Assembly: GCA_950295325.1 (NCBI GenBank)
Contig: OX485803.1
Location: 9,980,001 to 10,044,000 of the forward strand
DNA: 64,000 bases
Source: Polytrichum commune
Taxonomy: Eukaryota > Streptophyta > Polytrichopsida > Polytrichales > Polytrichaceae
Direction of reading: 5' to 3'
Below, in pieces: positions 12,780-24,485 of the stretch. Under the pieces are notes generated by a model. That model was not told the DNA's origin, searched no databases, and saw nothing but the letters and a program-made list of their open reading frames with translations. Position 1 is the first letter of the stretch. Each line of letters opens with the position of its first letter. A program made the position numbers and the translations under genes.

Positions 12780-14160
12780 ACATTTCCTCAAGTAAATCAG
12801 AGAACAGGATCATTTTTCTCAAAGCTCCACATCCATGCTTGAAAAGTGGCATATCTCACACACATTCTTTTGCAATGTGGCCCAACCACCACCTGAAACG
12901 AAGAAAAAACTTCAGAGAAGTTCGAGTGGAATCATCGCAAAGTTGACCCACCTCAAGACAAGCCTGTTTCTTTCTGTTTTGTGGTGCACCACCACTTCAA
13001 TCTGTTATCCATCAACTTGAAGCTGCCATCATCCTTTTGTAAGTCACCTACTTACCTATCACACCATTAATTCCTGGGCAGAGCTCCATAAATTATGATA
13101 TCTGGGCATTTCTTCGTCAGCTTGGGCCACACTTGAAATTCTCTACTCAAATTGTTGGCTGGGCTGATACCAACCCTACTACCTCCTTGTTGTCTCACAG
13201 AATGCATGTGGAGCCACTTGGTGTAAGTAACTTGGTCAAGTTGTGATCTTCGAGTGTTAAATGTTGTTGTTGTTGTTGTTGTTGTTGTTGCGTGAGGGTG
13301 TGGTCTACTCGAGCCATTTCCACCCTCACCTTTTTTTTTTTTAATTAATTTTTTTGATGGTGCGTCCATGTTGTTTTTCAGTTCTTGCTTGTCAAATCGG
13401 TCACTCTTGGCATTTACAAGTATGTGTACTAAGTTTGTTAGTTTGTTGGCATCCATGTCTTAAGGCATCCACTGTGGTGTTTGGTGCTTAGCTCTTAGCC
13501 TTAAGTTTCTCTGGAATTGTTGCTGGATTGATTCTTCGCTGGGCTGATACTATTTACCAACTCTATCTCCTTATTGCTATCTAAGAAGAATGCATGTGGA
13601 GCCACTTGGTGTAATTCAATCTCCCTGTGCATTCAGGTTGTGATCTTCGGAGGGTTAAGTGTGTGTTGTTGTTGCTGCTTAACTTACATGAGGGTGTTAT
13701 TTTGCACATTGATGTTGAGTTTCACATAATCAGCATAATAAAAGTTGGGGGGGTCAAGTATGTTGTTGCTTACATGAGGGTATTGTTGTATACATTGTTG
13801 TAGGCTTTTCCAGAAGCAGCATAAACAAAGTTGTTGGGGGGAGCATCATAACTCAACCGAGCCTCCTTCTTCAGCTTTCATTCTTGGGTGGGTAAGTTAA
13901 AGCCTAGTCCCTGTGAAATTGTTGCTGAATTGTTGGCTGGGTTGATACCAACTAAACCCTACCTCCTTGTTATCTGAGAATGCATGTGGAGCCACTTGGT
14001 GTAAGTTAGTGCAAGCTGCCTGTGCATTCAGGTTGTGATTTTCGAGGGTTAAGTGTTTGTTGTTGTTGTTGTTGTTGTTGCTGTTGCTGCTGCTTACACG
14101 AGGGTATTGTTGCGTTCATTGTTGTAGGGTGTTACATAAACGGCATAAGGAAAGTGTGTT
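12780..14160 (+). repeat. Region upstream of the PAP gene with diverged repeat units and GTT tracts
   Basis: The block GCATGTGGAGCCACTTGGTG followed by GTTGTGATYTTCG, a GTT-rich tract and TRCATGAGGGT recurs at about 13203-13300, 13592-13700 and 13982-14110, with a partial unit near 13755-13830. Spacing is about 390 bases. The pure (GTT)n tracts lie at 13263-13290 and 14058-14082. It probably includes the promoter and 5' UTR of the gene starting at 14182, but I see no clear TATA box. Confidence 0.6.
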
Positions 14161-14181
14161 GGGGGATCCATTGCACCCACC

Positions 14182-17100
14182 ATGGCATTAGCAACGCAGG
14201 CACTTGTGTGTCCTCATTTATTTTCGCCCACGTCATGCTCCACTTCAGCCTCCACATCTGGCAGGAGCACTTCTTCTGCTTCTTCTTCCACTTGTTCTTT
14301 TCCTGCTGCTCCAGGATTGTTGTTGAATACGCAACGGCCTGGTCGGCTGGGGTTAGGAGCATTTGGGAGGGTTACAATTGCTGCTGAAGGAGAAGGGAGT
14401 ATTAGTAAGAGATGGAATGGAGGGGTTTCTGCCATGGCAGATTTCCAAAACTCCTTCACAGCCAAGGACTTGGAGAGAGATGCTGCCAGAGAAGCTCTCC
14501 TTCTTGCGGTGAGTAATAAGGGCACTGTCTCCTTCTGTCTTTCTAAACCTAACCTGACCCATTTTTTGTTCTTTTGTTGCTTTGTTTGTTTTTGAGAGAG
14601 GGTGTCAATGTGAGGCTGTTGATGCGTCTTATATGTGTGCACACAACTGCCTTTTATTTCTTAAGAATCTAAATTTTATTGGGTTTTGTTGAACCTGTAG
14701 CGTATTGTATGGATACTTGATTCATCATTAGCACTAGTACCCCTCTCCCATGCCAGAAGACTTGGCAAATGGAAGTGCACTAGGTAGTGCAAAGGATAAG
14801 TCCTCTTTAAGAAGGCTGCTCTTGTGCATACAACCACCTTCCATTTCTCAGGCATCTAAGTTTTGTGGAGTCCCATATCGTATTGAAATCTGGTTTGTTA
14901 GCACAAGTACTCCTCTCCCATGCCAAAAAAAATTTAGCAAAAGGAAAAGTTCTCCTTTAGAAGAAGTCTGCTCTTGTACATTTGTGCACACAACTGCCTT
15001 CCATTTCTCCAGCATTGAGGTTTTGTGAAGTCCCTTATCATATTAAAACTTGATTTGTTAGCATGAGTACCCCTCTCCCATGCCCAGAAAGTTTTAGCAA
15101 AAGGATTTGCACTAGTGCAAAAAGTTGTCTTTTGGAAGGAGGCTGCTCTTTTATATGTGTGCACACAACCGCCTTGGTGGTTGGGTGTGCGCACATATAT
15201 AAGAGAAAAACCTTCTTCGAAAGGATTCTCTCCTTTGCACTTGAGCCACATGGCCAGGGAATACTCCATGATGCAGATTCCTTTTCTCTTCTCTTATCCT
15301 TTTGTGAAGCCATTGCTGTGCATTAAGATAGTGAATTTCTGATTGAGGACCTTCCCAAACTTAGGATTCATGTCTCAAAATCCATGTGACCAGCGATTAA
15401 TGTTGAGGCAGTGTTGATGATACATACCCTTAAGGGTTCAATATCGGTGCTAACTCAACTATAAACTAATCAATCATTCAGCATTGATGCAATCTATAAT
15501 TTAACATTTTTAGGTAGAGTAACTATAAAATATATATATAAATAAAAATTGCAACCCCATATTTGGTAGGCATTGATTCGATGCTGTAGTTTGATGAAAT
15601 TGAATCAATGTGAATTCCGTGTTCATGTATAAATATAGAGGTAGATGATGAAGGGTGTAGCACGTTGCAAAATTTTCAAAAGGAATTTTGATTCAAGAGG
15701 ATATGGAGAAAGAACACTTGTTTCTGCCCTGCCTTCAGAATGGTATAAATTACTTCAGAATGGCATCGGCAACACCATAAGTCACGCCAGTGGCAACATT
15801 GGAGTAATCTTTCTTCGTTTCTTTCTTTGACAAGATTTTTGGGTGTGTTGAAGATTACAGTGATGTAGTTGTTTCCTTGTGAGCCTTCTTGCGATGGAGA
15901 ATAGCATTCTTAAGTAGTGTATTGGGTGTTCTTCCTAGATAACCATCTTGGATAGTATACACTCGGTGAAATTCTTTTTTTGGAAAGGTCTTTAAGTTGA
16001 ATATTGGTAGATGGGAGAAGGTTTTGTCCGAAGATAGATAACAAAGAGGTATCGACCTATGTTGGTCTGGTATATAGGTAAATGCATGAAATCATTAATA
16101 AACATCGACAATGGTATCAAAGAACCTACCTATGGGTATCAAAATTGTAATACCAGTCAAATACTGATATTTGGTGGATATTGATATCAGGGTGATTTTG
16201 CCTAGGTATGATGGTTCTTGCCTGGTATATGGTACCAAAAACAAACATACTGTCAAATACCCATACCCTACTGATATAAGAAAAGGTAAAATCCTCATTA
16301 TAGTTACGCAAATGGTATAAAAAAAGACAATACTAGACCAACACTGGTGTCAACTAATGAGAGCTTGCCACTCGACTATGCTTGACACTCAAGCATGTAA
16401 TTAAGGACCTTGATTCTTAATTTTATTCTTGAAGCTAGAATAGAAAGAGAACTAACGTCCTGACACATGATGCCTTAAGAATGCTATGTGGACTCGGGAT
16501 GCTTATTGCTGAACCACAATCAGGGGTGAGCTGTGTAGATTGCCGATGCAGGAGGTGTTGATGCACTGGTGTCTGATAAGGAGGATAAAGTGGGGCGCAT
16601 CACAGTTAGTGAGAAATTGTTAGCCTTAGAGCGCTTGAACCCCACTCCACGACCCACCACGTAAGTTTACCTATCTTTTTCATCACATTTCTTATATTAA
16701 CGTAGACGCGCCTAAATTGAACACAACAGTGATGTGGACACCTGTATTTGAGTGGTATGTGGTTAGGTGTGGATCCAAGAACTGGCACCAAAAAGGGCAT
16801 CATGTGTTTAAAAGAGATTGGACTATGTTCTCAAAATATCCTAATCATTCTAGGCTCAATAGTCAACATGATCAGGGGGACCTATATGACCACTTAATGA
16901 GTACGAGATTCTTTGATATGAATAAGATATTCATTTGAGCTCCGAAAATTATGAGGCAAATGGCTATGAGCACAATTTGGATTTGCTAATCATCTTCTAA
17001 AGACATGTCTTTTGGGTGTCCGTTCTAAGATCCACATCTAACCAAGCACCACTGAATTATAGGTGTCCATTCAAGATAAGTAACCAAATTAGGCCCGGTT

Positions 17101-20100
17101 ACCTTAGTTTGGGCCCGTGCATGAAGACCCTACACTAGCTCCATTGTTCAATATTGTGAAGGGTTCAAGTTCTATGTGGTAAATCAATCCATGAATTTTA
17201 CAATTTGTGAAAGAAGGTTTGTCATGTGCTTGGATGGGTCCAGGTTTTTAGTGCTGGAATGTTCTATTTTCCCCACTTTGTTTACGTTGAAGACGCCATT
17301 CCATTGAAGTTTAGGGTTTATCTCCTTCTGCTGATTCAAGACTTTAGGTAGATGAGCCTCCTATGGTTACTTCCTGGAGGTTTGGCCTCTTCTGATGTGT
17401 AATTTCCAGAAGAAAACCTTGTACAGATCCAATGCCATTAGAATGAGATGGTGGCAAAATGTCAATTTGTGACGACAATCTTAATCTTTAAAGGCCGAAG
17501 CAAAATCTTCCTAAAATCGCCTAAAACAGTTGAGTTTAATTCAGCAGCTTATTAGAGAGAATCGGCACCTCTTATGGTAGATTTGACTGTACGGATGGCA
17601 TCTTCGTAAAATTAGGATTGTTCACGTAAATTTCCAGCCATTCACGTGTCCAAAATCAGAAGATTATAATGGGAATGTATAGGCTGGTATTGTCAGGCAA
17701 TGGTGACTGCTTGGAGTAAAACTTCCACCTCGGCCTTTAGGGGTTAAATGATTATGTAGGTGTGCACAGAGTGGTTAGTGTTGAGCAGGTGTTGGGCATT
17801 GATTTTTTGGCTGTCCCAACCATTGAGCTGTTGTATTGTTCTTTAGAATAATACTACAAGTGTTCTAGGAGAAAATAAAACCATTTGACACCCAAAAGTA
17901 GGTGTTGGAAAAGGTTGTTGTTTGGATTAGACATGTCTACCTTAGAGGCAACCTTGATGCTAGTGAATCCAACAGGACTATCTTGAACCCTAGGTTTTTG
18001 GAAGCCTTAATTGAATCAATTTGGTGGCACACCCCTCTGACTGATTTTTTCTTGTATTGTTGTTGATGTTGGACACACAGGTCACCATTCCTAGAAGGGC
18101 TGTGGGAGTTTAAATGGGCTGCAGCTCGAAGTCCTGGAGTGTTGGCTGTAAGAACATTACTAAAGTAACCTCCTTTTCCTTGTCAAACTCATCTCTACTA
18201 GAAAATGACAACCAATTCGTTAATGTGCAACTTGGAGGAGTAGAAGTTTTATAGGGTAATAGAGTTAACCATAAATAAAGGAGAATTTTTTTAAGGCAAT
18301 AGAGTTGACTGTAAATAAAGTAGAAGTTTTTTAGGGAAATATAGTTAACCGGGAAGAAAGTAGGGAAATTGGGAGAATTTAAGGTGGATTTCCCCATTTT
18401 GAGTGTAGCTGGAAAGTCTTGGAGGCACCATATGTTTTCCAGGCACACGTTGCTCTTCTCACCACTTGTGTACTCCTAAAATAGAAGAAAACTCAAGAAT
18501 GGAGCTCAAATATTTCTCAAAGTTTTGTAGCCTCAGAATAGAAGCAAAAGGAGTGTTATGTTAACCCTAGTTTTTTTAAGTCACTGACACATGTTTTGGA
18601 AGTGGCAATTATGGGAGTCTCCTTCAAAAGTGGGGTATTACTCTCCACTTTTGTGACCTTACAGTTAACTCCAATAACCAGGTCACATTGATTAATTTGA
18701 GCCTCTTCCCACTTGATTTGCAGACGATTCCCAGCAACGGTTGCCTCCATCAGTTCTTTGCAAATCCTCATTTTTGATGGGACCACAAAGGCAACAGCAA
18801 AACTTAAACTATTAAACAGTGTAAGCTTACTACAAAATTTACATCCTCCTATATTGATATAAGTTGAGGTTACTCATCGTAAAGTAGTTACTCCTTCTAT
18901 AATTCTTGGTACTTTCATAAACCACCTCTATGCTAATGTTGCTGAGATGTCATCTGACATGTTTTTCATCTTAAATTAACATGTCAGGTGACATTAAGAT
19001 GAAAAACCTATTTGCTTCAAGCTGAAATATGTCAAATTAGTGCAGAGCTTCCTACATCTTAAATTAGCCTATGGGAACGCCCCCGCCATCTGGAGAAACG
19101 GACTTAATTTCTAAAGGATCATACATCATATATTATATCATTTATGAGTGACAAAATTCTGAGGGCTTCCAGAGGTTACCAACAGGCTACCCATAGTTTG
19201 GGTAGTTGGCATGTAACAAACAAATGAATAAAAACACACTTCAATAGAGTTTTCCTGTAACTCAACATGGCGTTTGGTCAGGAGTTGGTTGTTTTGCATA
19301 CAACACCTTCATTTTCAGTAATTTTTTGGCGCATGCCTGGAGGGAAGTAGTGTGGAGGTTTGAATGAAGAACTTTTTGAGAGTCAAACTCATTTTGGCAT
19401 TCCAAAAAGGTCCTAAACTGAGTTTAACCCTCAATGAAGAATTAAAATAGGTTGCTCTTCTTTCAAAGTCAAACACTCCCTCCAAGTATGCACCACAAGT
19501 GGAACAAACTAACCAATAGAAAATCAATGGGGATCAACTCCCGACAAAAAGTCCCATTGAGTTAAAGGATAACATTAATATGACTGTTTTGGTTGATGTT
19601 TCTAATTTATTTGCAGCAAAAAGATCTGACAATTTGTATGGGATTTGGACTTGATAGCTTGAAAATACCTTTACATTGTCTACAAAGCTCACGGCAGAAG
19701 GACCAACAAGACTTAAGGAGGAATATGTAGAGGGATTTCTTTCGTCACCAAATGTGAAAGATGGCAGTGTGCCATCCCAGTTTAAGAGTGTGTATGACCA
19801 ACTGGTTGCAACTGTTGAACGCCTTCCAAGCGCGGTGAAGGAAGTCGTGACGAACGGCATCAAAGTACCTCTTAGTATGGACTTTTTCTCCTCTTTTTTT
19901 ATCTAACTGCTTTCCACACAAGATATTTGAGTATGGGTTATTTTGTTTTTGAGTCTAATGGGCACTTTACACTCGAGCTCAAGGGCCAATGACCATTAAA
20001 ATTTTAAATCTTTTATCGGTGGAAAATGTCGAGACCATCCCACTTCACTTTAAACTAGAGCTTGAGGGCCTAAGGGACCAAGGTACTTTGAATAAATGAA

Positions 20101-21830
20101 CTAACCTACATGGAGTCCTACATGGCATGCAATGGATAATGTCTTATGGGCTACTAGACCTTGCGATAAGCCCACCTCAAAGAGGTGAGTCGAACACAAA
20201 TTCGGGAGAATATGACACTGCAAATTCCCACAACCCTTGGTTTATTAGAAGTTATTGTGTAGAAGGGCCAACATGAATAGAATAGTAAGGAAAATGGCAT
20301 CTGGTTGAGAGCCCGGTCATGTATGTCTTCACACTACACTTGAAGGCCGTGAGTGCACAAAATTTAAGTTCAATTTCCTTGGTACGGCCTTTAGGTGAGT
20401 GGACCTTATAGGCTACTTGAGCTATTCATACATCTTTGAAATTTGAAGAAGTACATTCAAGCCTTGACGATGTGGCATTATATGCTCCTTAGGCTTGTCA
20501 TACAATGGGGTAATATTTTGTTCTAGAACTGCATTGAGAAAGATTGCAGCTACCAGTCAAACATGCATTCTAATAAGTGGGTAAATTGTCTGGGATGGGA
20601 AATGCAGCGGGTTCATTTGAAAGACAGCTTCTTATATCTTATTTGGATGAAGAAATCATGGTAAGTGCTGCTACAGCTCACATTTCAACCTAAATATGTT
20701 CCTCCATTTGATTTTTCACATTTATTTCACACATAAGACGTCCTGGAATCTTGAAGCTTCTCAATTTGAAAGGTACATACTTTGTGTTTCGACAACAGAT
20801 TTTGCTGGGCAAGAGACAGATGACCTGATTGAATAATTTTCTCATGTTGTAAATTCATCTATCATGTACTTGGCCTAGCCATGTACATGAATGTAGTGAA
20901 TAACTGCTCAAAGATTCAATGTCCTGAGTACTTCTTTAGTGTCAATAGAGTTATCCGCAAATTCTCTGGATTGAAGTCTGGGTGAGTGGGCTACAAGGCA
21001 AGTTTGAGAGCTTCGTGCATAAAGTCACCTAAATTACCTCATGTGAAGGCCACACGCGTGCAAAACCGCTGGTTTTGAAACAAGAAATTAGAGGAACAAG
21101 GTAAAAGAATTCTGGCCCTGACTTGTACCCTAACCTTAAGGAGTTTGGTTATAAGGTTGGTCCCTCTTTTATTGGCTATAGACGTCCATTTTAGCCCCGC
21201 CCCCAAAAAAGAGACCAACCTTATAACCAAACTTCTCAAGGATAGGCACATGTGAAGGCCAAAATTATTTTACCTTGGCCCACTGATCTCCATTTTGAAA
21301 CCGGTGTTGTCAACCATGGGTGGCCTCCCCCTTCAAGGTGTCAATCAACATGCTTAATGAGTGGTGCAGGGATTTTTTTTAAAGTGGCTCTCTAGCTTGT
21401 CATGGTATGATTGGCGTGGCAAGCTAGCCATGCATAGGCCGAGCTGGGATTTAGGGTGGTGGATCCTAGGGGTGAGAGACCATGTTTTAGATCTTAAAGC
21501 TCTCTCAAATGATGTTTTGGACTGTAAGAGGAGGTCCAAGAATTTCTCCCTACTTTCAGAATTAGGCTCCAACACAAGCTGCTCTAATGAGCTCTTAAAT
21601 AGAAATAGTCCCTCAAAAGAGTTTAGTCCCTCTTTGATGGACTTTGTGTATCACTCTCTTATTTCAAATTATTTTACTTAGAGTTTCTCATTTATACAAG
21701 AATGTTTGACATGATGTGTGCGCAGATCGCACGAGACGAATCAGGTGTACCAGATGTTCTCTACAAAATTTCTGGAGTAACCCCCATAGTTGAGCCCATT
21801 GTGACTGTGGTCCCAGAATATGTCAGCTAG
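14182..21830 (+). CDS. Plastid-lipid-associated protein (PAP/fibrillin family), seven exons
   Basis: Fibrillins bind plastoglobule, thylakoid or envelope lipids in plastids; the member's exact role is not readable. Exons: 14182-14508, 16539-16660, 18081-18164, 18724-18820, 19658-19874, 20608-20660 and 21726-21830 (TAG). Phases join to 334 residues. Exon 1 is a Ser/Thr-rich transit peptide then LERDAAREALLLA. Exon 2 gives IADAGGVDALV and LALERLNPTPRPT. Exon 3 gives SPFLEGLWEFKW. Exon 4 gives RFPATVASISSLQILIFDGT. Exon 5 gives ENTFTLSTKLTAEGPTRLKE. Exon 6 gives GSFERQLLISYLDEEIM. Exon 7 gives ARDESGVPDVL. This is the PAP domain order, including the C-terminal ISYLDEE...RD motif. For exon 3 the donor GTAACC at 18165 is chosen over GTAAGA at 18148 because only the former keeps frame and supplies the residues before RFP. 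The ATG sits in ACCATGG context. Introns hold several repeats. The fibrillin subgroup is not assigned. Confidence 0.92.
14640..15215 (+). repeat. Tandem ~170-bp repeats in PAP intron 1
   Basis: Three units and a partial fourth. Each carries an ACAACYRCCTTCCATTTCT-like start, a TTTTGTRRAGTCCCWTATC block, TTAGCAYRAGTACYCCTCTC, CCATGCC, a short A-rich patch and AAGRCTGCTCTT. The starts are near 14643, 14822, 14990 and 15168. Identity falls towards both ends of the array. Confidence 0.7.
16060..16320 (-). repeat. GGTATC-rich dispersed repeat, copy 2, PAP intron 1
   Basis: Reverse orientation relative to 1-315. Shared blocks include GGTATCAAAGAACCTACC/GGCATCAAAGAACCTACC and ATACCAGTCAAATA. Non-coding. 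Confidence 0.6.
16735..17080 (+). repeat. ~400 bp dispersed family copy, PAP intron 2
   Basis: Forward orientation. Contains TTTGAGTGGTATGTGGTTAG, ATGACCACTTAATGAG and GAGCTCCGAAAATTATGAGG. It then turns into the reversed other end (GATCCACATCTAACCA), which suggests two abutting copies or an internal rearrangement. Confidence 0.6.
18350..18690 (+). repeat. Dispersed repeat in PAP intron 3, shared with 28990-29375
   Basis: Order-preserving similarity to 29020-29370: GGAAAGTCTTGGAGG, CACTTGTGTA, CTCAAAGTTTTGT, the AAGTGGAAGTTTTGG/AAGTGGCAATTATGG block and TCTCCACT...GTGACTT. No coding sense is visible at either place, so it is an inserted repeat, not a gene duplication. Exon 4 begins just downstream at 18724. 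Confidence 0.55.
19250..19573. mobile_element. MITE 'GTTATCC' copy 2, PAP intron 4
   Basis: About 324 bp. The left end is GTTTTCCTGTAACTCAACAT; the right end, read inward, is GTTATCCTTTAACTCAATGG. Matches the element at 8504-8818 in the unrelated neighbouring gene, including the TGCATACAAC and GCATGC blocks. It ends 85 bases before exon 5. Confidence 0.65.
19925..20510 (+). repeat. Dispersed repeat with CACCTC...GAGGTG inverted core, PAP intron 5
   Basis: Shares with 28215-28530 and 52835-53105 the AAGCCCACCTC/GAGGTG core, the CATGTAGGACTCCATGTAGA-like block and the CTTCACACTACACTTGAAGG-like block. Non-coding. Confidence 0.5.
21066..21305. mobile_element. Foldback (long inverted repeat) element B, PAP intron 6
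   Basis: Arms of about 105 bases pair around a loop of about 35. The inner left arm AAGGAGTTTGGTTATAAGGT TGGTC pairs with the right-arm run ending in AACCTTATAACCAAACTTCT. Further out, AACAAGGTAAAAGAATTCTGG pairs with CCAAAATTATTTTACCTTGG, and TGGTTTTGAAAC faces TTTTGAAACCGG. The outer words match the element at 1800-2190. Confidence 0.75.
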
Positions 21831-22310
21831 CAGCCACCAACAAAACAAGCATAGCAATCGACTCCGCCTCAAAAACATAACCGTGTGTTTTTAGCTGCAT
21901 ACACAATTGGTGAGAGATTATTGGCACTGTGGTTCTTGGAATGCAGGGTCAACAGAGAGATCTCAATTTGCTCAAATGAATTTCCAACATTTCATGCAAG
22001 AGAATGAAGGAAGTGTCCATATCCATTTGACTCAGTAATTAGACGTGACGATAATTATGTAGTTTGGGATTTTCTTGCATTAATATATGCTATTTCCTAG
22101 GAATAATTCAGCTAAAACTAAGTGTTGATGTAGGAGTATGTATAAACTGTTGCTTAAAGTACACAGTGATTGGTCAATGTGAAAATGTGCTTGTTCTTGA
22201 TGAGTGATACGCCACCTGCACGCAAATTTATTAGCCAGTGTTGGTCTCATGTCAACATTTATTGAAACCACTCGGGCACAAGTGGTGAGGATTTTTATTT
22301 ATTTATTATT
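21831..22310. other. 3' flank of the PAP gene
   Basis: Presumed 3' UTR and intergenic DNA. Several AATAAT-like words occur but no clear canonical polyadenylation signal. Nothing else recognised. Confidence 0.45.
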
Positions 22311-22314
22311 TATT

Positions 22315-22860
22315 TAATTGATACTGGTAAGGTATGAGTATTCAAGGATATTTCAGTTTTGATACCATTTAGGTCTATATACCATGCAAATACAGTCTTA
22401 TTAGTGTAGGTGGAAAATTAGCGTGGAATAAATAACGCAGGGCCACACTAAGTTTCTAGTCAAGGTGGAATTAACGTGGGTCCAAGACCCTGGATCTTCT
22501 CCCAAGTCTTCATGAAGATTTTCAGACCAACATATTGAATATAAGGTTTAGGACAAAAGTAGCTCAATATGAAATCTTCACCCACATCAATTTTATAGAA
22601 AAACAATTAAAGTGCTCTATGCTAATTTTCTATTAGAAATTTATCGCGGGCTGAGATTCAACGTGGGCTCTAGAAAATTGATAATAGGACTATTTAGTGT
22701 ACCTTCCAACCTAGGTCATATTACCCTAGCATCGGTAGTGTAGCAGGATGATACCGACCCGAATGACGACTTAAGAATACAGACATTGTCTCATGTCGTG
22801 ATACCCACCAAGTATGAGTATTTGAGTGGTATTACAATCTTGATTACAGGTGGTAGACAG
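22315..22860 (+). repeat. GGTATC-rich repeat, copy 3, split by a MITE
   Basis: 22315-22402 matches the first part of copy 1 (ATACCATTTAGGTCTATATACCATGCAA) and 22740-22860 matches the rest (ATACCCACCAAGTATGAGTA TTTGA). The intervening 22403-22720 is a different element also found at 29428-29740. Confidence 0.6.
22403..22720. mobile_element. MITE pair Y, copy 1, nested
   Basis: About 315 bp, matching 29428-29740 from ATTARTGTRGGTG to ATTTAGYGTA. Shared internal blocks include TGTCTAGTCA/TTTCTAGTCA, ACCCTRGGATYTTCTCCCAA, TTYTCCACC/ATTTTCAGACC and CTCTAGAAAATT/TTTCTAGAAAATT. The ends are partly inverted (ATTAGTGTA and its complement). Confidence 0.65.
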
Positions 22861-23194
22861 GTAGTGTGCTCATGCCCTTGCATATATTTCTAACCCCAAA
22901 CCCACAAGAAGTTGTTCAAATGAGATTGTTCCGAAGACAGGTTGTGGGTGCCAACGTACAAAAATGTATCACAAAAGTAAATGGCTTTAACTTCTAGTCT
23001 GAGTTCTGGAAATTGAGTGTCATTCTCTGTTCCAACCATCAGCTCAGAGTTTTTGTATGTGATTGGTGAATGTATGCTCATAATATATATATTTATTACT
23101 GTACAGAGTGTTGGGCAAACAATGCGAGGAATTTTAGTGTTGCTTTCTCTGTCAATTTATCCTTGAATAGGTAATATGTGGGCGCTGCTGGCTA

Positions 23195-23290
23195 CACTAA
23201 TATTGTATTTAGTGTCACCAATTCTATTCGTCCTGCTCAATACTAATTGTAAACCGCCTGTGTAGTCACCAACAGTAAGTAAGCCACCCA
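23195..23290 (+). mobile_element. Long-subfamily MITE, left-end fragment
   Basis: CTACACTAATATTGTATTTA then GTGTCACCAATT, CTGCTCAATACTAATTGTAA and ACCGCC match the left end of 11128-11591. The match is lost near AAGCCA. Confidence 0.65.
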
Positions 23291-23299
23291 TTTCAAAAG

Positions 23300-24480
23300 G
23301 TGGGCATTGTCAAAAGGCTTCGTTGGCTTACTTGATATTTCTCAATACTAGGGCCCCAAGTACTGTATTAGGTAGAACTATGTAGTGAGATTCAATACCA
23401 TCGCATACTAAGATATGTACCCTTTGTTTGGTTGATTTAATCCCATGCCGAAGCAGCTCAAAGGATCGGCCTTCTCTTTACTGACTTGCTGATTTTTAGT
23501 TGGTTTTCTTAATCCCAATTGTGGACATTTGGCAATGGATTTGGATTCAGACATTCATGCAACAAACCGGAAACAGGAGGGATTGTTAACGTTTCTTTAG
23601 AAAACTTATGACAAATTTGACATTCAGAAAGTCCAGTTTGAAAACAATATAATGTCAAGAAATGTTAAGTTTTGCTCAGCTCAAACTTTGGAATCTAGAT
23701 GTTTTTAAAGAAAAAGAACAACAAAGAAATACCCAAAGCAACAAGTTGTGTAAGTTAAGGTTTGAAGTAGTTGCATCCACTTTTAAGTCGCATGTGGGGG
23801 ACCCGCAAAGTTGACGCGAGGTGACTCAGGCAACATAATTTGTGTCCTCGTCACCTCATGTTAAAATTTTAATATGGGTTGTTAACAATGGGACAACCAT
23901 CCACATGTTTTGTACAAGTGTAAGTACAACTCAAAGAGTGAAGGAATTAACACTTTTGATGAAAGTCCTCTACCTATTCATCGAACTACATACAGCCTAT
24001 GCTTCTCCAACAATAAAGTAAAGGACATGAATTTTCAGCTCTAGGACAATGTGCTTCGACCAATGTTCATGATTACATCATCGAATAACTGGTGCAGATT
24101 GTTTCTTTAACATAAGGAATTTTTTGATGATGAACAAGATTCCCTTGCATAAATTGATTCTCTTTGTTAGGCCCGTTGTCTTCGCATGACAACACAAGCT
24201 AATAAAAGTCTTGAAGTTGACCCTGGCATTTTTTTTTGGGATAAATTAGCCACCAAATCACAGGCGTCAACGTTGAACTCTAGCATTCTGAAAATGATCT
24301 TTCAAGGAGCAGAACTCCAATGTAAGAAGGAAACTATTGAGGGTTGTAGGATGAAGAGTATGGACGTATTTTGGTCTGAAATTGGTGTCTAATTTGTGCA
24401 AATAAGTTTCAGCCACAACTCAATTTTCATAACTCCTCCTCACCTTACCTTCAGTGTCTGGGGAGATTCTTGCGCATTAT
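23300..24480. other. No gene recognised
   Basis: Moderately AT-rich DNA with no supportable ORF and no repeat I can match inside the window. Confidence 0.5.
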
Positions 24481-24485
24481 TATAA

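Noticed and set aside
13067-13456. 129-codon minus-strand frame with a poly-threonine tract
   Set aside because: The Thr run is the translation of a (GTT)n microsatellite, and the rest lies in repeated upstream units. No domain.
14214-14642. 142-codon minus-strand frame
   Set aside because: Antisense shadow of PAP exon 1, which encodes the transit peptide and the start of the PAP domain on the plus strand.
18556-18786. 76-codon minus-strand frame
   Set aside because: Overlaps PAP exon 4 in antisense; the plus-strand exon has matching splice sites and phase.
19534-19863. 109-codon minus-strand frame
   Set aside because: Antisense of PAP exon 5.
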